Under the pieces are notes generated by a model that did no database searches, was not told the origin of the DNA, and saw only the letters and a program-made list of their open reading frames with translations. The position numbers and the translations under genes are program-made. Below are positions 39,750-48,665 of a stretch of DNA of 64,000 nt, in pieces (positions within the stretch are counted from its first letter, which is position 1; the number at the start of each line of letters is the position of its first letter). Source of the stretch: Mycolicibacillus parakoreensis (GTDB lineage Bacteria; Actinomycetota; Actinomycetes; Mycobacteriales; Mycobacteriaceae); assembly GCF_022370835.2 (NCBI RefSeq), contig NZ_CP092365.1:558001-622000 (forward strand), given 5' to 3'.

Positions 39750-40754
39750 GTGACCCAAGATACGTCCCAGGCCACACCGCTGACCAGCGAGAGCAACCCC
39801 GCTACCACCGGCGGCTGCCCGGTCTCCGCCTCCGGCTACGACACCGTTCCGCTCGGCCCGGAGTCGTTGACCTGGAAATACTTCGGGGACTGGCGCGGCA
39901 TGCTGCAGGGGCCCTGGGCGGGATCCATGCAGAACATGCACCCGCAGCTGGGCGCGGCGGTCGAGGAGCACTCCATCTTCTTCCAGGAGCGCTGGCCGCG
40001 GCTGATGCGCTCGCTGTACCCGATCGGCGGGGTGGTCTTCGACGGGGACCGGGCCCCGCAGACCGGCGCGGAGGTGCGCGACTACCACGTCACCATCAAG
40101 GGCGTCGATGCGCAGGGGCGGCGCTACCACGCGCTGAACCCCGACGTCTTCTACTGGGCGCACGCCACCTTCTTCGTCGGCACCCTGATCGTGGGCGACT
40201 GGCTGTGCGGCGGGCTCAGCGAGGCCGAGAAGCGCCAGCTGTTCGACGAACACATCCAGTGGTACCGGATGTACGGGATGAGCATGCGCCCGGTGCCCGA
40301 GACCTGGGAGGACTTCCAGGAGTACTGGGATTACATGGTCCGCGAGGTGCTCGAGGACAATAAGGCCACCCGCGACGTGCTGGACCTGTCCACCCTGGAC
40401 AAGCCGCCGTTCATGCCGTGGCTGCCCACCTGGCTGTGGAACCTGCAGCGACGGATGGTCAACCCGCTGTTCATCTGGGTGACCGTGGGGCTCTACGACC
40501 AGCCGGTGCGCGACCTGCTCGGCTATGAGTGGTCGGCGCGCGACGCGTGGCTGCATCGGCAGTTCGGCAAGGCGGTCAACGCGGTCTTCACGCTGGTGCC
40601 GCGCCGCTACCGGATGCACCCGCGCGGGCGGACCGGCTGGGACCGCGCCACCGGCCGCATCCCGGCGGATGCGCCGCTGGTGCACACCCCGGCGCGCAAC
40701 CTGCCGCCGCTGGAGCACCGCGACAGCCCGATTCACTACTGCCCGAAGGTCTGA
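39750..40754 (+). CDS. DUF2236 oxygenase MpaB family protein (Rv0826-like)
   Basis: The 334-residue protein belongs to the DUF2236/MpaB family. [18 protein letters not shown] near residue 135 includes the conserved YWxHA heme-family motif, and [19 protein letters not shown] follows. Relatives include heme proteins such as latex oxygenase and MpaB', which cleave isoprenoid chains; substrate here is unknown. GTG 39750 follows CAGGAAG. Probably repressed by the divergent TetR. Confidence 0.84.
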   Translation: MTQDTSQATPLTSESNPATTGGCPVSASGYDTVPLGPESLTWKYFGDWRGMLQGPWAGSMQNMHPQLGAAVEEHSIFFQERWPRLMRSLYPIGGVVFDGDRAPQTGAEVRDYHVTIKGVDAQGRRYHALNPDVFYWAHATFFVGTLIVGDWLCGGLSEAEKRQLFDEHIQWYRMYGMSMRPVPETWEDFQEYWDYMVREVLEDNKATRDVLDLSTLDKPPFMPWLPTWLWNLQRRMVNPLFIWVTVGLYDQPVRDLLGYEWSARDAWLHRQFGKAVNAVFTLVPRRYRMHPRGRTGWDRATGRIPADAPLVHTPARNLPPLEHRDSPIHYCPKV

Positions 40755-40854
40755 GCCGCCCCGGCGCCGATCGGGGTGCGCCGCATGCGGCGCTACAGTC
40801 GGGTGCAGGCCGTCGCACCGCAGTGGTGTCGGCGCCGACCCGAAGGAGACACGC

Positions 40855-41766
40855 ATGCGTCGTGACGCCGACAGTTGGGATCTGGCCTCCAGCGTGGGGG
40901 CCACCGCGACGATGGTGGCCGCCCAGCGGGCGCTGGCGGCCGCCGGCCCGGAGCCGCTGATCGACGATCCGTTCGCCGCGCCGCTGGTGCGCGCGGTCGG
41001 CATCGACGTCTACACGCGGCTCGTCGACGGGCAGATCCCGGTCACCGAGGGATCCGGCTTCGACCCCGACCGCATGGCGCAGGGCATGGGGGTGCGGACC
41101 CGGTTCTTCGACCGGTTCTTCCTCGACGCGGCCGCCGACGGGGTGCGCCAGGCGGTCATCCTGGCCGCCGGGCTCGACGCCCGGGCCTACCGGCTGGCCT
41201 GGCCGCCCGACACCACCGTCTACGAGGTCGACATGCCGGAGGTCATCGAGTTCAAGACCACCACCCTCGAGCAACTGGGTGCCGAGCCGACCGCGGCGCG
41301 GCGCACCGTCGCGGTCGACCTGCGCGACGACTGGCCGGCCGCGTTGGTCGCCGCCGGCTTCGACCGCGACGCCCCGACCGCGTGGAGTGCGGAGGGGCTG
41401 CTGGTCTATCTGCCGTCGGGCGCCCAAGACGCGCTGTTCGATAACATCACCGCCCTCAGCGCGCCCGGTAGCCGCGTGGCGTGTGATTTCGTGAGCGACA
41501 CCGAATCGTTCGCCTCCGAACAGTGGCGCGACCAGCGGCAGAAGATGGCCGAGCTGGGATTCAGCCTCGATGTGGCCGAGTTGATCTACCACGGCGAGCG
41601 CACCCACATCGTGGACCATCTGACCGCGGCCGACTGGCGGGTCGACGCGCGGACCATGGCGCAACTGCACGCCGACAACGGGTTCGACTACCCCGAGGAC
41701 GGGCTGGCCGCAGAGTTCGCCGACGTGACCTATCTACGCGCGACGCTGGGCGGCGACGCGATCTGA
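40855..41766 (+). CDS. Class I SAM-dependent methyltransferase (TIGR00027/Rv0830 family)
   Basis: The 303-residue protein belongs to the mycobacterium-expanded leucine-carboxymethyltransferase-like family. [15 protein letters not shown] near residue 10, [11 protein letters not shown] near 80, [12 protein letters not shown] near 103 (SAM loop), and [11 protein letters not shown] near 124 are its signatures. Substrate is unknown. ATG 40855 follows AAGGAGA. It is the last gene before the tRNA cluster. Confidence 0.9.
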   Translation: MRRDADSWDLASSVGATATMVAAQRALAAAGPEPLIDDPFAAPLVRAVGIDVYTRLVDGQIPVTEGSGFDPDRMAQGMGVRTRFFDRFFLDAAADGVRQAVILAAGLDARAYRLAWPPDTTVYEVDMPEVIEFKTTTLEQLGAEPTAARRTVAVDLRDDWPAALVAAGFDRDAPTAWSAEGLLVYLPSGAQDALFDNITALSAPGSRVACDFVSDTESFASEQWRDQRQKMAELGFSLDVAELIYHGERTHIVDHLTAADWRVDARTMAQLHADNGFDYPEDGLAAEFADVTYLRATLGGDAI

Positions 41767-41776
41767 CCACCCGGTT

Positions 41777-41852
41777 TGGTGCCCCCACTAGGACTCGAAC
41801 CTAGGACCTCCGGATTAAAAGTCCGTAGCTCTACCAGCTGAGCTATAGGGGC
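41777..41852 (-). tRNA. tRNA-Lys (TTT)
   Basis: The minus strand reads a full cloverleaf: GCCCCTA acceptor, CGGACTTTTAATCCG anticodon arm with TTT, and GGTTCGAGTCC T-arm. CCA is encoded at 41777-41779. It faces the other three tRNAs across a 120-nt gap. Confidence 0.96.
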
Positions 41853-41890
41853 GCGGGGAACAGGATAACGTCTCCGGTTTCCCGGCGCGT

Positions 41891-41920
41891 TTGAGGATTG
41901 GGCATACTGTGCCCTAAGCT
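41891..41920 (+). promoter_or_regulatory. Promoter of the Glu-Asp-Phe tRNA operon
   Basis: TTGAGG (41891-41896) and TAAGCT (41915-41920) are separated by 18 nt, about 55 nt before tRNA-Glu. Fits a strong SigA-type stable-RNA promoter. Confidence 0.55.
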
Positions 41921-41974
41921 GGCGTGGCTCCCAGCGACACCACGTTGTGAGTACCCCGGAGAGATTCGGTTCTG

Positions 41975-42047
41975 GCCCCCTTCGTCTAGCGGCCTAGGAC
42001 GCCGCCCTTTCAAGGCGGTAGCGCGGGTTCGAATCCCGTAGGGGGTA
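41975..42047 (+). tRNA. tRNA-Glu (TTC)
   Basis: A 73-nt cloverleaf with GCCCCCT acceptor, CGCCCTTTCAAGGCG anticodon arm (TTC) and GGGTTCGAATCCC T-arm. CCA is not encoded. Confidence 0.96.
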
Positions 42048-42084
42048 CGCGCGACGCGGCGACGCGGAGCGGGTAGTACAGCAA

Positions 42085-42158
42085 GGCCCTGTGGCGCAGT
42101 TGGTTAGCGCGCCGCCCTGTCACGGCGGAGGTCGCGGGTTCGAGTCCCGTCAGGGTCG
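42085..42158 (+). tRNA. tRNA-Asp (GTC)
   Basis: A 74-nt cloverleaf with acceptor GGCCCTG/CAGGGTC, anticodon loop CTGTCAC (GTC) and GGGTTCGAGTCCC T-arm. Confidence 0.96.
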
Positions 42159-42200
42159 CAAGGCACGGCGCACGCGCCCGGCGCACGCCGGGTGCCTTCC

Positions 42201-42274
42201 GGCCAGGTAGCTCAGTTGGTACGAGCGTCCGCCTGAAAAGCGGAAGGTCGCCGGTTCGATCCCGGCCCTGGCCA
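42201..42274 (+). tRNA. tRNA-Phe (GAA), candidate island attachment site
   Basis: A 74-nt cloverleaf with acceptor GGCCAGG/CCTGGCC, anticodon loop CTGAAAA (GAA) and GGTTCGATCCC T-arm. No CCA encoded. Directly beyond its 3' end lies the broken end of a phage-resistance gene. Confidence 0.96.
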
Positions 42275-43373
42275 CCGAGGAAGACGCCTGGTATAGGTGG
42301 CTTTTCGCGCGTCACGCGCTTGCCGAAGTCCTCGGGGGCGGACTCCAGCGAGATGAACCGGACCATGACCCGCACCGCGTCGAGTTCCTGCTGTTTACCC
42401 GCCCGTAGTGCACGTGCGAGAGTCCCCACCGTCTGCGCTCCGTTGACGATGCTGACGCCCTTTAGCCCGAACGTCCCTTGACGCCGCTCGGTGCCGCCGG
42501 CAGGGGCCTTGTCGATCGACTCGCACGTACACAGCGTCCGGCGGACCTTCCAGGCGTCCCAGTCCGACAGTTCTACAGTCAGGTCGATCTGCGCTGAGAG
42601 CGTGTCGTCGACGAGAAGTTTGTAGACCGCGCCCTGGTTCAGGTACGTGAACAGGGCGACCTCGGTCGGATCGTTAAGGGTGGCGATGCAGTCGTCCATG
42701 TGGCCGGCCACGGCAGAGGCGACCTGGGGCGTGCCCATCGTCACGAAGATGACCTCGATGCGCAGGTCGGTGTTGAGCAGCGCATTATCGAGTTCGGCGA
42801 CCCGTTCGGCCACCTTGCGGTTGAAGCGCTCCCAGTTCATCGTGACGAGGTCAGCAAGCCCCTTCTGGAACTTCATCATCTCGTCGAGCGTCGCGCCTCC
42901 ACCGTTCCCGGCGTCGGTCCACTTCGACTCGACCAAGCAGAGACGCGGGGGTTCCGAGTCGACGAACGCGATCGCGTCGACACCGTTGTCGTCCGGGCCG
43001 TCGGTTACGCACGCCGCTGCGTCCTCAGCGCTGAGACCGGCAACCTTGGTGAGCACGAATGCCGCGAGCGCCCGTGTCAGTCGAGCTTGCTCCACGGAGT
43101 CGGCGCCGTGCTTGCTGAGGTCGGAGACGTCGATGTGCGGGTAGGTCGTGTCCTTCAGTCGCCGCTTGATCTGCGCCACATGCAAGTCGCCCAAGGCCGA
43201 CCCCCTCGTCACCAGTGACAGAAGTCTATGGGGATGGGCACGGGCTCCTGGACGACCCGGCTGCGTTCACCGGTCAGAACTGCCATGCCGCGCAGCCGGC
43301 GATGTCAGTGCGGAAGTGTCACTACCCGCAACCCGCATATTGCGATTTTTGCGATTATTCGGACAATGGTGGT

Positions 43374-43901
43374 ATGTCCAGCCCGACTGCCGAACCCCGC
43401 TCCCGTCTGGGAGTAGACACCATCATGCCGCCGGAAGACTCCAGCGCGTTGCTGAGCCTGGGCTTGTTCCTGCGACGGCACACCGAACCCGCCAAGCTGG
43501 TCGGACCCGACGGGGAAGAGACCCCACTGCCGGCCGAAGTGTACGAAGTGCTGGTGCGCGTCGCCGCCGCGATGCAGGAAGGCAAGGCAGTAACACTCGC
43601 CCCGGTGGATCAGCGGTTGACCACCCAGGAAGCCGCCGACCTGCTCGGCATCAGCCGCCCGACGCTCATCAAACTCATCGACAAGGGCGAACTGGGCGCC
43701 GAGCGCCTCAGTGGCAGCCGGCACCGTCGGCTGCGGCTCGACGAGATACTCAACTACCAGCGCCGGCGTGCCACCGAACGCAGTGCCCTGCTCACCAAGC
43801 TCGCCGAAGACGCCGAGGCCGACGGCCTCTACGACGTCCCCGCCGAGCGTTACCGAGAAGCTCTGCGCGAGGCACGGGCGGCGCGGCGTACCGGGCGCTG
43901 A
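43374..43901 (+). CDS. Helix-turn-helix antitoxin (excisionase-type HTH)
   Basis: The 175-residue protein has a MerR/excisionase-like HTH (LTTQEAADLLGISRPTLIKL near residue 82) followed by a charged C-terminal helix suited to bind the toxin. It overlaps the PIN toxin gene by 1 nt (TGATG). I chose ATG 43374; longer starts exist upstream but the preceding 60 nt are AT-rich with a repeated TGCGATT, looking like a promoter/operator. This pairing is a known toxin-antitoxin arrangement. Confidence 0.8.
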   Translation: MSSPTAEPRSRLGVDTIMPPEDSSALLSLGLFLRRHTEPAKLVGPDGEETPLPAEVYEVLVRVAAAMQEGKAVTLAPVDQRLTTQEAADLLGISRPTLIKLIDKGELGAERLSGSRHRRLRLDEILNYQRRRATERSALLTKLAEDAEADGLYDVPAERYREALREARAARRTGR

Positions 43902-44470
43902 TGTCAGGCTTCCAGGCGGTGCTGGACACCTGCGTGCTCGTGCCCATCGTCAAAGCGGACCTCCTGCTGACGTTGGCGATGCGGCAGGCGTTCCACCCGT
44001 TGTGGAGCGAAGCGATCCTGCAGGAGCTGGAACGGACCCTGGTGGAAGTGCGCCCTGAGATGACACAGGAACGTGCATTTGGGCGCATCGGCGACATGAA
44101 CTCGGCATTCGAAGATGCGCTGGTCACAGGGTGGGAGCCGCTGGAGTCGTGCATCGTCGGACTCGCCGACCCCGACGATCGGCATGTGGATGCGGCCGCG
44201 GTGCGGGGGAACGCCTCCGCGATCGTCACCGACAATATCGGCGATTTCCCGCCAGAAGCGTTGGAATCTTGGGGACTGCACGCTGTCACGTCCGACGACT
44301 TCCTGCTGGACACACTCGACCTCAACGCGTCTCGTGTCATCGGCTGCTTGATCGAGATGGCCGCTCGGCGGAAGAACCCTCCCGCGGGTGTTGGTGATGT
44401 TCTCGTTGCGCTTGAACGGGCCGGAGCGGTCGGGTTCACCGACGCTGTGCGCTCGCTGCTGGCGAGTTGA
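43901..44470 (+). CDS. PIN-domain toxin (VapC-like ribonuclease)
   Basis: The 189-residue protein has PIN motifs: VLDTCVLVPI near residue 6 (first Asp), an Glu in ILQELERTL, and DPDDRHVDAAA and IVTDNIGDFP with the later acidic residues. These coordinate Mg2+ for RNA cleavage, typically of tRNA or rRNA. It is translated directly after its HTH antitoxin. The C-terminal half carries an extra helical part seen in PIN_3 proteins. Confidence 0.82.
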   Translation: MSGFQAVLDTCVLVPIVKADLLLTLAMRQAFHPLWSEAILQELERTLVEVRPEMTQERAFGRIGDMNSAFEDALVTGWEPLESCIVGLADPDDRHVDAAAVRGNASAIVTDNIGDFPPEALESWGLHAVTSDDFLLDTLDLNASRVIGCLIEMAARRKNPPAGVGDVLVALERAGAVGFTDAVRSLLAS

Positions 44471-44598
44471 TCGCGAGGTGCCGGGCACCGTCAGCGACGG
44501 CGACGGCGACGGACTGGATCGAATTCTCGCACCAAATAACCGCAGGTCAGACATCATCTTGGGAGACCGCCGAACCCGCCTCTCGGTATGGTGCGGCC

Positions 44599-45402
44599 AT
44601 GAGGATCCATGCTGTCCCCCAGTTCCAAGGAGCGATGACCCCGCGCGCACCGGAGATGCCCGACGGCTGCCGGGCGCTGGCCGAGTTGGCCGGACGCGTC
44701 CTCCAGTTGCCGGTGACGACCGTCCAGCCGTCGACCGAGACCTCGCCGCGCGAGGACGGTGTGGCCAACCGGGCGATCCTCACCGGCCCGAACCTGTCGG
44801 CCCAGCGCGCGGCGATCGCCGGTGTCGAGGAGCCGATCCTGACGATCGGCGGTGACTGCGGCGTCGAGTTCGAGCCGATCCGGGTGCTGTGCGAGCGCTT
44901 CGGTGCCGGCCTGGGCCTCGCCTGGTTCGACGCCCACCCGGACTTGAAGACCCCGCAGACCGCCCATGACGGCGCCTACCACGCGATGGTGCTGGCTGGC
45001 CTGCTCGGCGAGAGCGATCCGGTATTGACCGCCGCGCCGCCGGTCGACCGCGACAAGGTCGCGTTGATCGGTGCGCGGGGCGCGATCCCGGCGGAGAAGG
45101 ACATGATCGCCCGCGGCATGGGCACCGAGACCGAGAATCCGGCCGCGGTGCTGGCCGACGCCACGCACGTCTACGTGCACGTCGACGTCGACGTGCTCGA
45201 TCCGGGCGAGTTTGCGGGCCACAACATGCCCGAATCCGACGGGCTGACCATCGATCATCTGGTCGAGATGCTTGGCTCGCTACGCGGACTGAACGTCGTC
45301 GGAGCCGGGATCACCGAATGCGTCGGCACCCCCACCGAGGTCGAGGTCCTCACCCCGGTGATCACGGTCCTCGGCGACCTGCTGCGGTCGCAGACGGACT
45401 GA
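44599..45402 (+). CDS. Arginase/agmatinase/formimidoylglutamase family hydrolase
   Basis: The 267-residue ureohydrolase-fold enzyme shows GGDCG near residue 93, WFDAHPDL near 114 and HVDVDVLDP near 195, the Mn2+ ligand motifs of the family. The first motif is GGDCG rather than GGDHS, so the family's His ligand there is missing and activity may differ. Substrate (arginine, agmatine or other guanidino compound) cannot be assigned. ATG 44599 gives MRIHAVPQF; upstream frame is weak. Confidence 0.8.
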   Translation: MRIHAVPQFQGAMTPRAPEMPDGCRALAELAGRVLQLPVTTVQPSTETSPREDGVANRAILTGPNLSAQRAAIAGVEEPILTIGGDCGVEFEPIRVLCERFGAGLGLAWFDAHPDLKTPQTAHDGAYHAMVLAGLLGESDPVLTAAPPVDRDKVALIGARGAIPAEKDMIARGMGTETENPAAVLADATHVYVHVDVDVLDPGEFAGHNMPESDGLTIDHLVEMLGSLRGLNVVGAGITECVGTPTEVEVLTPVITVLGDLLRSQTD

Positions 45403-46323
45403 TTGCCGGCACGACTCGGACTCAGCGGGCTTCGGAGCCCGCGGCTTATCCAACGTCGAACCGACGACAACGTCCCGGCAGGGATCGCCGCCACAACGCC
45501 GATGACTGACGGCCAAAGCAACGAAGGGCGTAGACGCTCCGTCGTACCAACACATCCGGCGGCACTTCGGCTGCGTCGGCCAACATGGACGGCGAGCAGG
45601 TGAACTCCGTCTACCGGTCGCCGCATCAGGTGCTGATGCTCGGCATTCCGCCTGGTCGGCACCAGAGTTGGTTACCACCACGACAGCGGAGACGCGGATC
45701 AGGCAGTACTGCTCGGAAGATCCACGGATGGCGACGAACAAGTCGTCAATATTCCTGGCTGTCGCCCGCAGCGATAGCGCGTAGCGGCCGTAGAGCTGCG
45801 AGAGGTTCAACGTGTACTGCTGCCATTCGCCGGGCGCGTAAGCGATTTCGACATACGGAGTGTCGGCCTCAACCCTGTAGGTGACATCGACCGAAGCCGA
45901 CGTCGATGGAGGCGCTGAGGATTCCGGAACCGACGCCGAGCTGGCAGTGACGGTGACGGAGGAATCGGTCGTTGATAACGGGGCTGGGCTGGTCGCTGCG
46001 GACGTTGCCGAGTGCACTGGGCTCGTCGTCGAGGTTGAAAATGGGGTCGAGGCAGCCGGGCTCGACACCGGGGCGGAGGGGCACCGCCGCCACCATCGGC
46101 GTGGACGTTCTGCCCGGACGTCTTCAACGCGGCCGAGACCCTTAAGGGGCCGGGAGGCTGCCCCAAACCGTGGTGAACGGTCAGGCTTCGTCTCTCCCCG
46201 GAGGTCGCGCCGGATAAGGACGAACAGAACCACGGCCACGGGTGTGCCGCTTAAGCTGACTCGGTGTCGATGAGCTAACTCGCTTTCCTCCCCGAGGACG
46301 GTGTCCTCGAACTCATCGACCAC
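45280..46323 (-). CDS. Doubtful membrane protein ORF with an MmpS-like central domain
   Basis: The GTG-started frame has a short hydrophobic stretch (TPVAVVLFVLI), a long Ser/Thr/Pro linker and then a domain VTYRVEADTPYVEIAYAPG...QYCLIRVS...ECR that resembles the beta domain of MmpS-like or secreted mycobacterial proteins. The last third runs Cys- and Arg-rich and continues antisense into the arginase gene, so the true stop may have been lost. No homologue is claimed; the region 45403-46350 otherwise shows nothing. Confidence 0.35.
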   Translation of the reverse strand: MVDEFEDTVLGEESELAHRHRVSLSGTPVAVVLFVLIRRDLRGETKPDRSPRFGAASRPLKGLGRVEDVRAERPRRWWRRCPSAPVSSPAASTPFSTSTTSPVHSATSAATSPAPLSTTDSSVTVTASSASVPESSAPPSTSASVDVTYRVEADTPYVEIAYAPGEWQQYTLNLSQLYGRYALSLRATARNIDDLFVAIRGSSEQYCLIRVSAVVVVTNSGADQAECRASAPDAATGRRSSPARRPCWPTQPKCRRMCWYDGASTPFVALAVSHRRCGGDPCRDVVVGSTLDKPRAPKPAESESCRQSVRLRPQQVAEDRDHRGEDLDLGGGADAFGDPGSDDVQSA

Positions 46324-46350
46324 GGGCGGGCCCGCGGGCCACGGCGTCGC

Positions 46351-47157
46351 TCAGGAGGCGGTCCCCTCCTGAGCCTCCGACCCGACAGCCCCGGACTCTG
46401 CTTCGGCAGTGGGGATCGCCTTGGCCGCCCGGTTGTAGTCATCCAGTTCGTCGCGGACCGCGGCCGTCAGCGCCCGGTCCAGACTGGCGTGCGCGGCGCG
46501 CCCGGCCACCCGGCGCATCACCGCGATGATGTCGGCGGCCCAGGCGAGTTCGGCGTCGTCACTGGGGTACCAGCCGGTCCCTCGTTGCCGGGTGATCTCG
46601 GTGTGGCCGTGGCGCACCATGGCGCGGGCCGCGGCGTCCAGTTTCTTGTCGGTGGCTGCGGTGGCCTTCAGGATCGCGGCCAGCGGCATGCCACGGGCGA
46701 TCAGCTGCGCATAGTCGTCGATGATCCGGCGGTCCGGCACCAGGTAGCTGTCCGCGTCACCGGTCGGCTCGATCACCCCGGTGCTGCACAGTCGTCGCAG
46801 CGTCGGCGCGTCCAAAACGCCGAGGCGCTCGGTCAACTGCGCCAACGACATCGTCCGCGACTCCGGATGCGACCACGGCGCGGTGACCAACTCCGCCAGA
46901 TCATCGAGGTTGAGCACCTCCGCCAGTTCCTGGCCGTCGCGCAGCCCGGTCAGGAACTTCAGGATGTGCTTGACGGTGAATCCCTCGCCGAGCAACCGGA
47001 TGACGGTCTGTAACTGGCGCAGGTGCCGGTCGGTGTAGATGGCAACCCGGCCGCGCCGCACCGGGCGGGTGAGCAGTCCGCTCTCCTGATAGACGCGCAC
47101 GTTGCGTGTCGTCGTCCCGGCCTCCCGCGCCAGGTCGTCGATCCGGTACTCCACCAC
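46351..47157 (-). CDS. MerR family transcriptional regulator
   Basis: The 268-residue protein opens with a MerR winged-helix (YRIDDLAREAGTTTRNVRVYQ, then GLLTRPVRRGRVAIYTDRHL). The long C-terminal part lacks the cysteines of metal sensors and may bind an organic ligand. It is the last gene of the SDR-diiron-BVMO operon, 9 nt after the BVMO stop, and may bind the palindrome at 50585-50606. Confidence 0.85.
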   Translation of the reverse strand: MVEYRIDDLAREAGTTTRNVRVYQESGLLTRPVRRGRVAIYTDRHLRQLQTVIRLLGEGFTVKHILKFLTGLRDGQELAEVLNLDDLAELVTAPWSHPESRTMSLAQLTERLGVLDAPTLRRLCSTGVIEPTGDADSYLVPDRRIIDDYAQLIARGMPLAAILKATAATDKKLDAAARAMVRHGHTEITRQRGTGWYPSDDAELAWAADIIAVMRRVAGRAAHASLDRALTAAVRDELDDYNRAAKAIPTAEAESGAVGSEAQEGTAS

Positions 47158-47166
47158 GGCCCGCTC

Positions 47167-48651
47167 CTAGCCGACCGCAACCGGGCTGCCCAGCTCCTGG
47201 CGGGCGACGATCTTGTAATCCTCCAGGTCCACGTGCTTGAGCTGGTTGACGTATTGGGTGGCGAAGCCGGGGAACATGGTGGCGTTGAAGCCGTCCTCGG
47301 TCAGATACCAGCTCTGGCATCCGGAGTTCCAGGTGGTGGACTGCAGCCGCTGCTGGATGTCCTCGTTGTAGCGCGCCTGCGCGTCGGGGCGTACGTCCAG
47401 AGATTTCCAGTTGAACTGCAGCAGTTTACCGATCGCGGCGACGATGTAGCCGATCTGGGCCTCCATGTACACTAACGCCGAGTTGTGGCCCGGCCCGGAG
47501 TTCGGCCCGAAGGTGAAGTACAGGTTCGGGTAGCCCGAGACCGCGACGCTGCGGTAGGCGAACGCGCCGCTGCTCCACTCCGAGGCCAGATCCCGGCCGT
47601 CGACACCGGTGATCGCAAACGGGGTGCCGGCTTTGGAGACGTCGAATCCGGTGGCGAAAACGATGCAATCGAATTGATGCTCGATGCCTTCGACGGTGCG
47701 GATCCCGTCGGGCGCCAGCCGCGCGATCGGCCAGGTCACCAGCGTGCAGTTGTCGGCCTGCAGCGCGGGGTAGTAGTCGCTGGTCATCAGGATGCGTTTG
47801 CACCCGGCGGAGAAATCCGGCGTCAACTGCCGGCGCAACCACGGGTCTTTGACCTGCCGGCGCAGATTGAGCGCGCTGACCGCCTCCACGATGCGGGTCA
47901 CCGGGGTATCCCATACCAGCCCGAGGGCCATCGACTCGTGGCCCCAGTACCAGGCCGACCGTGCCACCTTCTGTGCCAGGGGCAGTTCCGTGAAGATCCG
48001 CTTGACCAGCTCACTGCTGTGTGCGTTTACCCGGGGCAACACCCAGCCCGGGGTGCGCTGAAACACCTTGACCGCGGCGGCCGTCTTGACCAGTTCCGGA
48101 ACGATCTGTACCGCGCTGGCGCCGGTGCCGACCACGGCCACCCGCTTGCCCGCGAAGTCGTAGTCGTGATCCCAGCGCGCACTGTGGATCTTGTGGCCCT
48201 GGTAGTCGTCGATGCCCGGGATGGCGGGAAAGCTGACGTTGGCCAGCGGGCCGGAGGCGACGATGACAGCACGGGCCCGCACCGGATCCTGGTCGGCGAA
48301 AGTCACGGTCCACTCGCCTGTGGGCGCGTCGTAGACGATCCCGGTCACGTTGTGTCCGAAGCGGATGTGGCTACCGACGCCGTTGGATGCGACCATGTCG
48401 TCGATGTAGTCGAGAATCTCGGCGCTGCCCGAATAGGTGCGCGACCAGTCGGGCTTGGGCGCGAAACTGTAGGAGTACAGGTGCGACGGGATGTCGCACG
48501 CCGCACCCGGATAGGTGTTGTCCCGCCAGGTGCCGCCGACTTCGGCGTCCCGCTCGAAAATCACGAAATCGGTGATGCCCTGACCCTTGAGCCGTATCGC
48601 GGCGCCGATGCCGGCGAAGCCGGCACCGATGATGGCTACGGAGAGCGTCAT
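47167..48651 (-). CDS. Baeyer-Villiger-type flavin monooxygenase
   Basis: The 494-residue enzyme has FAD motif IIGAGFAGIGAA at the N terminus, GGTWRDNTYPGAACD near residue 43, the type I BVMO fingerprint YQGHKIHSARWDHD near 160, and NADPH fold VVGTGASAVQ near 180. It inserts oxygen next to ketones or oxidises heteroatoms. Related mycobacterial proteins include MymA. Start ATG 48651; the extended frame upstream is antisense-like. It is in an operon with a ferritin-like protein and an SDR. Confidence 0.92.
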   Translation of the reverse strand: MTLSVAIIGAGFAGIGAAIRLKGQGITDFVIFERDAEVGGTWRDNTYPGAACDIPSHLYSYSFAPKPDWSRTYSGSAEILDYIDDMVASNGVGSHIRFGHNVTGIVYDAPTGEWTVTFADQDPVRARAVIVASGPLANVSFPAIPGIDDYQGHKIHSARWDHDYDFAGKRVAVVGTGASAVQIVPELVKTAAAVKVFQRTPGWVLPRVNAHSSELVKRIFTELPLAQKVARSAWYWGHESMALGLVWDTPVTRIVEAVSALNLRRQVKDPWLRRQLTPDFSAGCKRILMTSDYYPALQADNCTLVTWPIARLAPDGIRTVEGIEHQFDCIVFATGFDVSKAGTPFAITGVDGRDLASEWSSGAFAYRSVAVSGYPNLYFTFGPNSGPGHNSALVYMEAQIGYIVAAIGKLLQFNWKSLDVRPDAQARYNEDIQQRLQSTTWNSGCQSWYLTEDGFNATMFPGFATQYVNQLKHVDLEDYKIVARQELGSPVAVG

Positions 48652-48665
48652 TGCGTGCGACTCCT

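Larger units (their letters stand above)
42010..43212 (-). pseudogene. Truncated AIPR (abortive infection phage resistance) protein gene
   Basis: The GTG-started frame gives about 310 real residues: DGPDDNGVDAIAFVD and LCLVESKWTDAG near residues 70-100 (a nuclease-like DxxDxGxD...ExK pattern) and VSIVNGAQTVGTLARAL near 275, which is the AIPR signature. Homology stops near FGKRVTR (about 42300), and the frame then runs antisense through tRNA-Phe, tRNA-Asp and into tRNA-Glu, giving a meaningless tail. Full AIPR proteins are about 550-700 residues, so the 3' half is lost. Probably inactive as an anti-phage gene. Confidence 0.75.

Noticed and set aside
42010..42274. C-terminal tail of the AIPR frame across tRNA-Phe, Asp and Glu
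   Set aside because: This part is only antisense of tRNA genes (the familiar GRDRTGDLPLF-type artefact), not a protein domain.
42275..46350. Search for a duplicated tRNA-Phe 3' end as right attachment site, an integrase or an insertion sequence
   Set aside because: No repeat of the tRNA 3' end, no recombinase and no terminal inverted repeats were found by eye, so an island with defined ends is not claimed.
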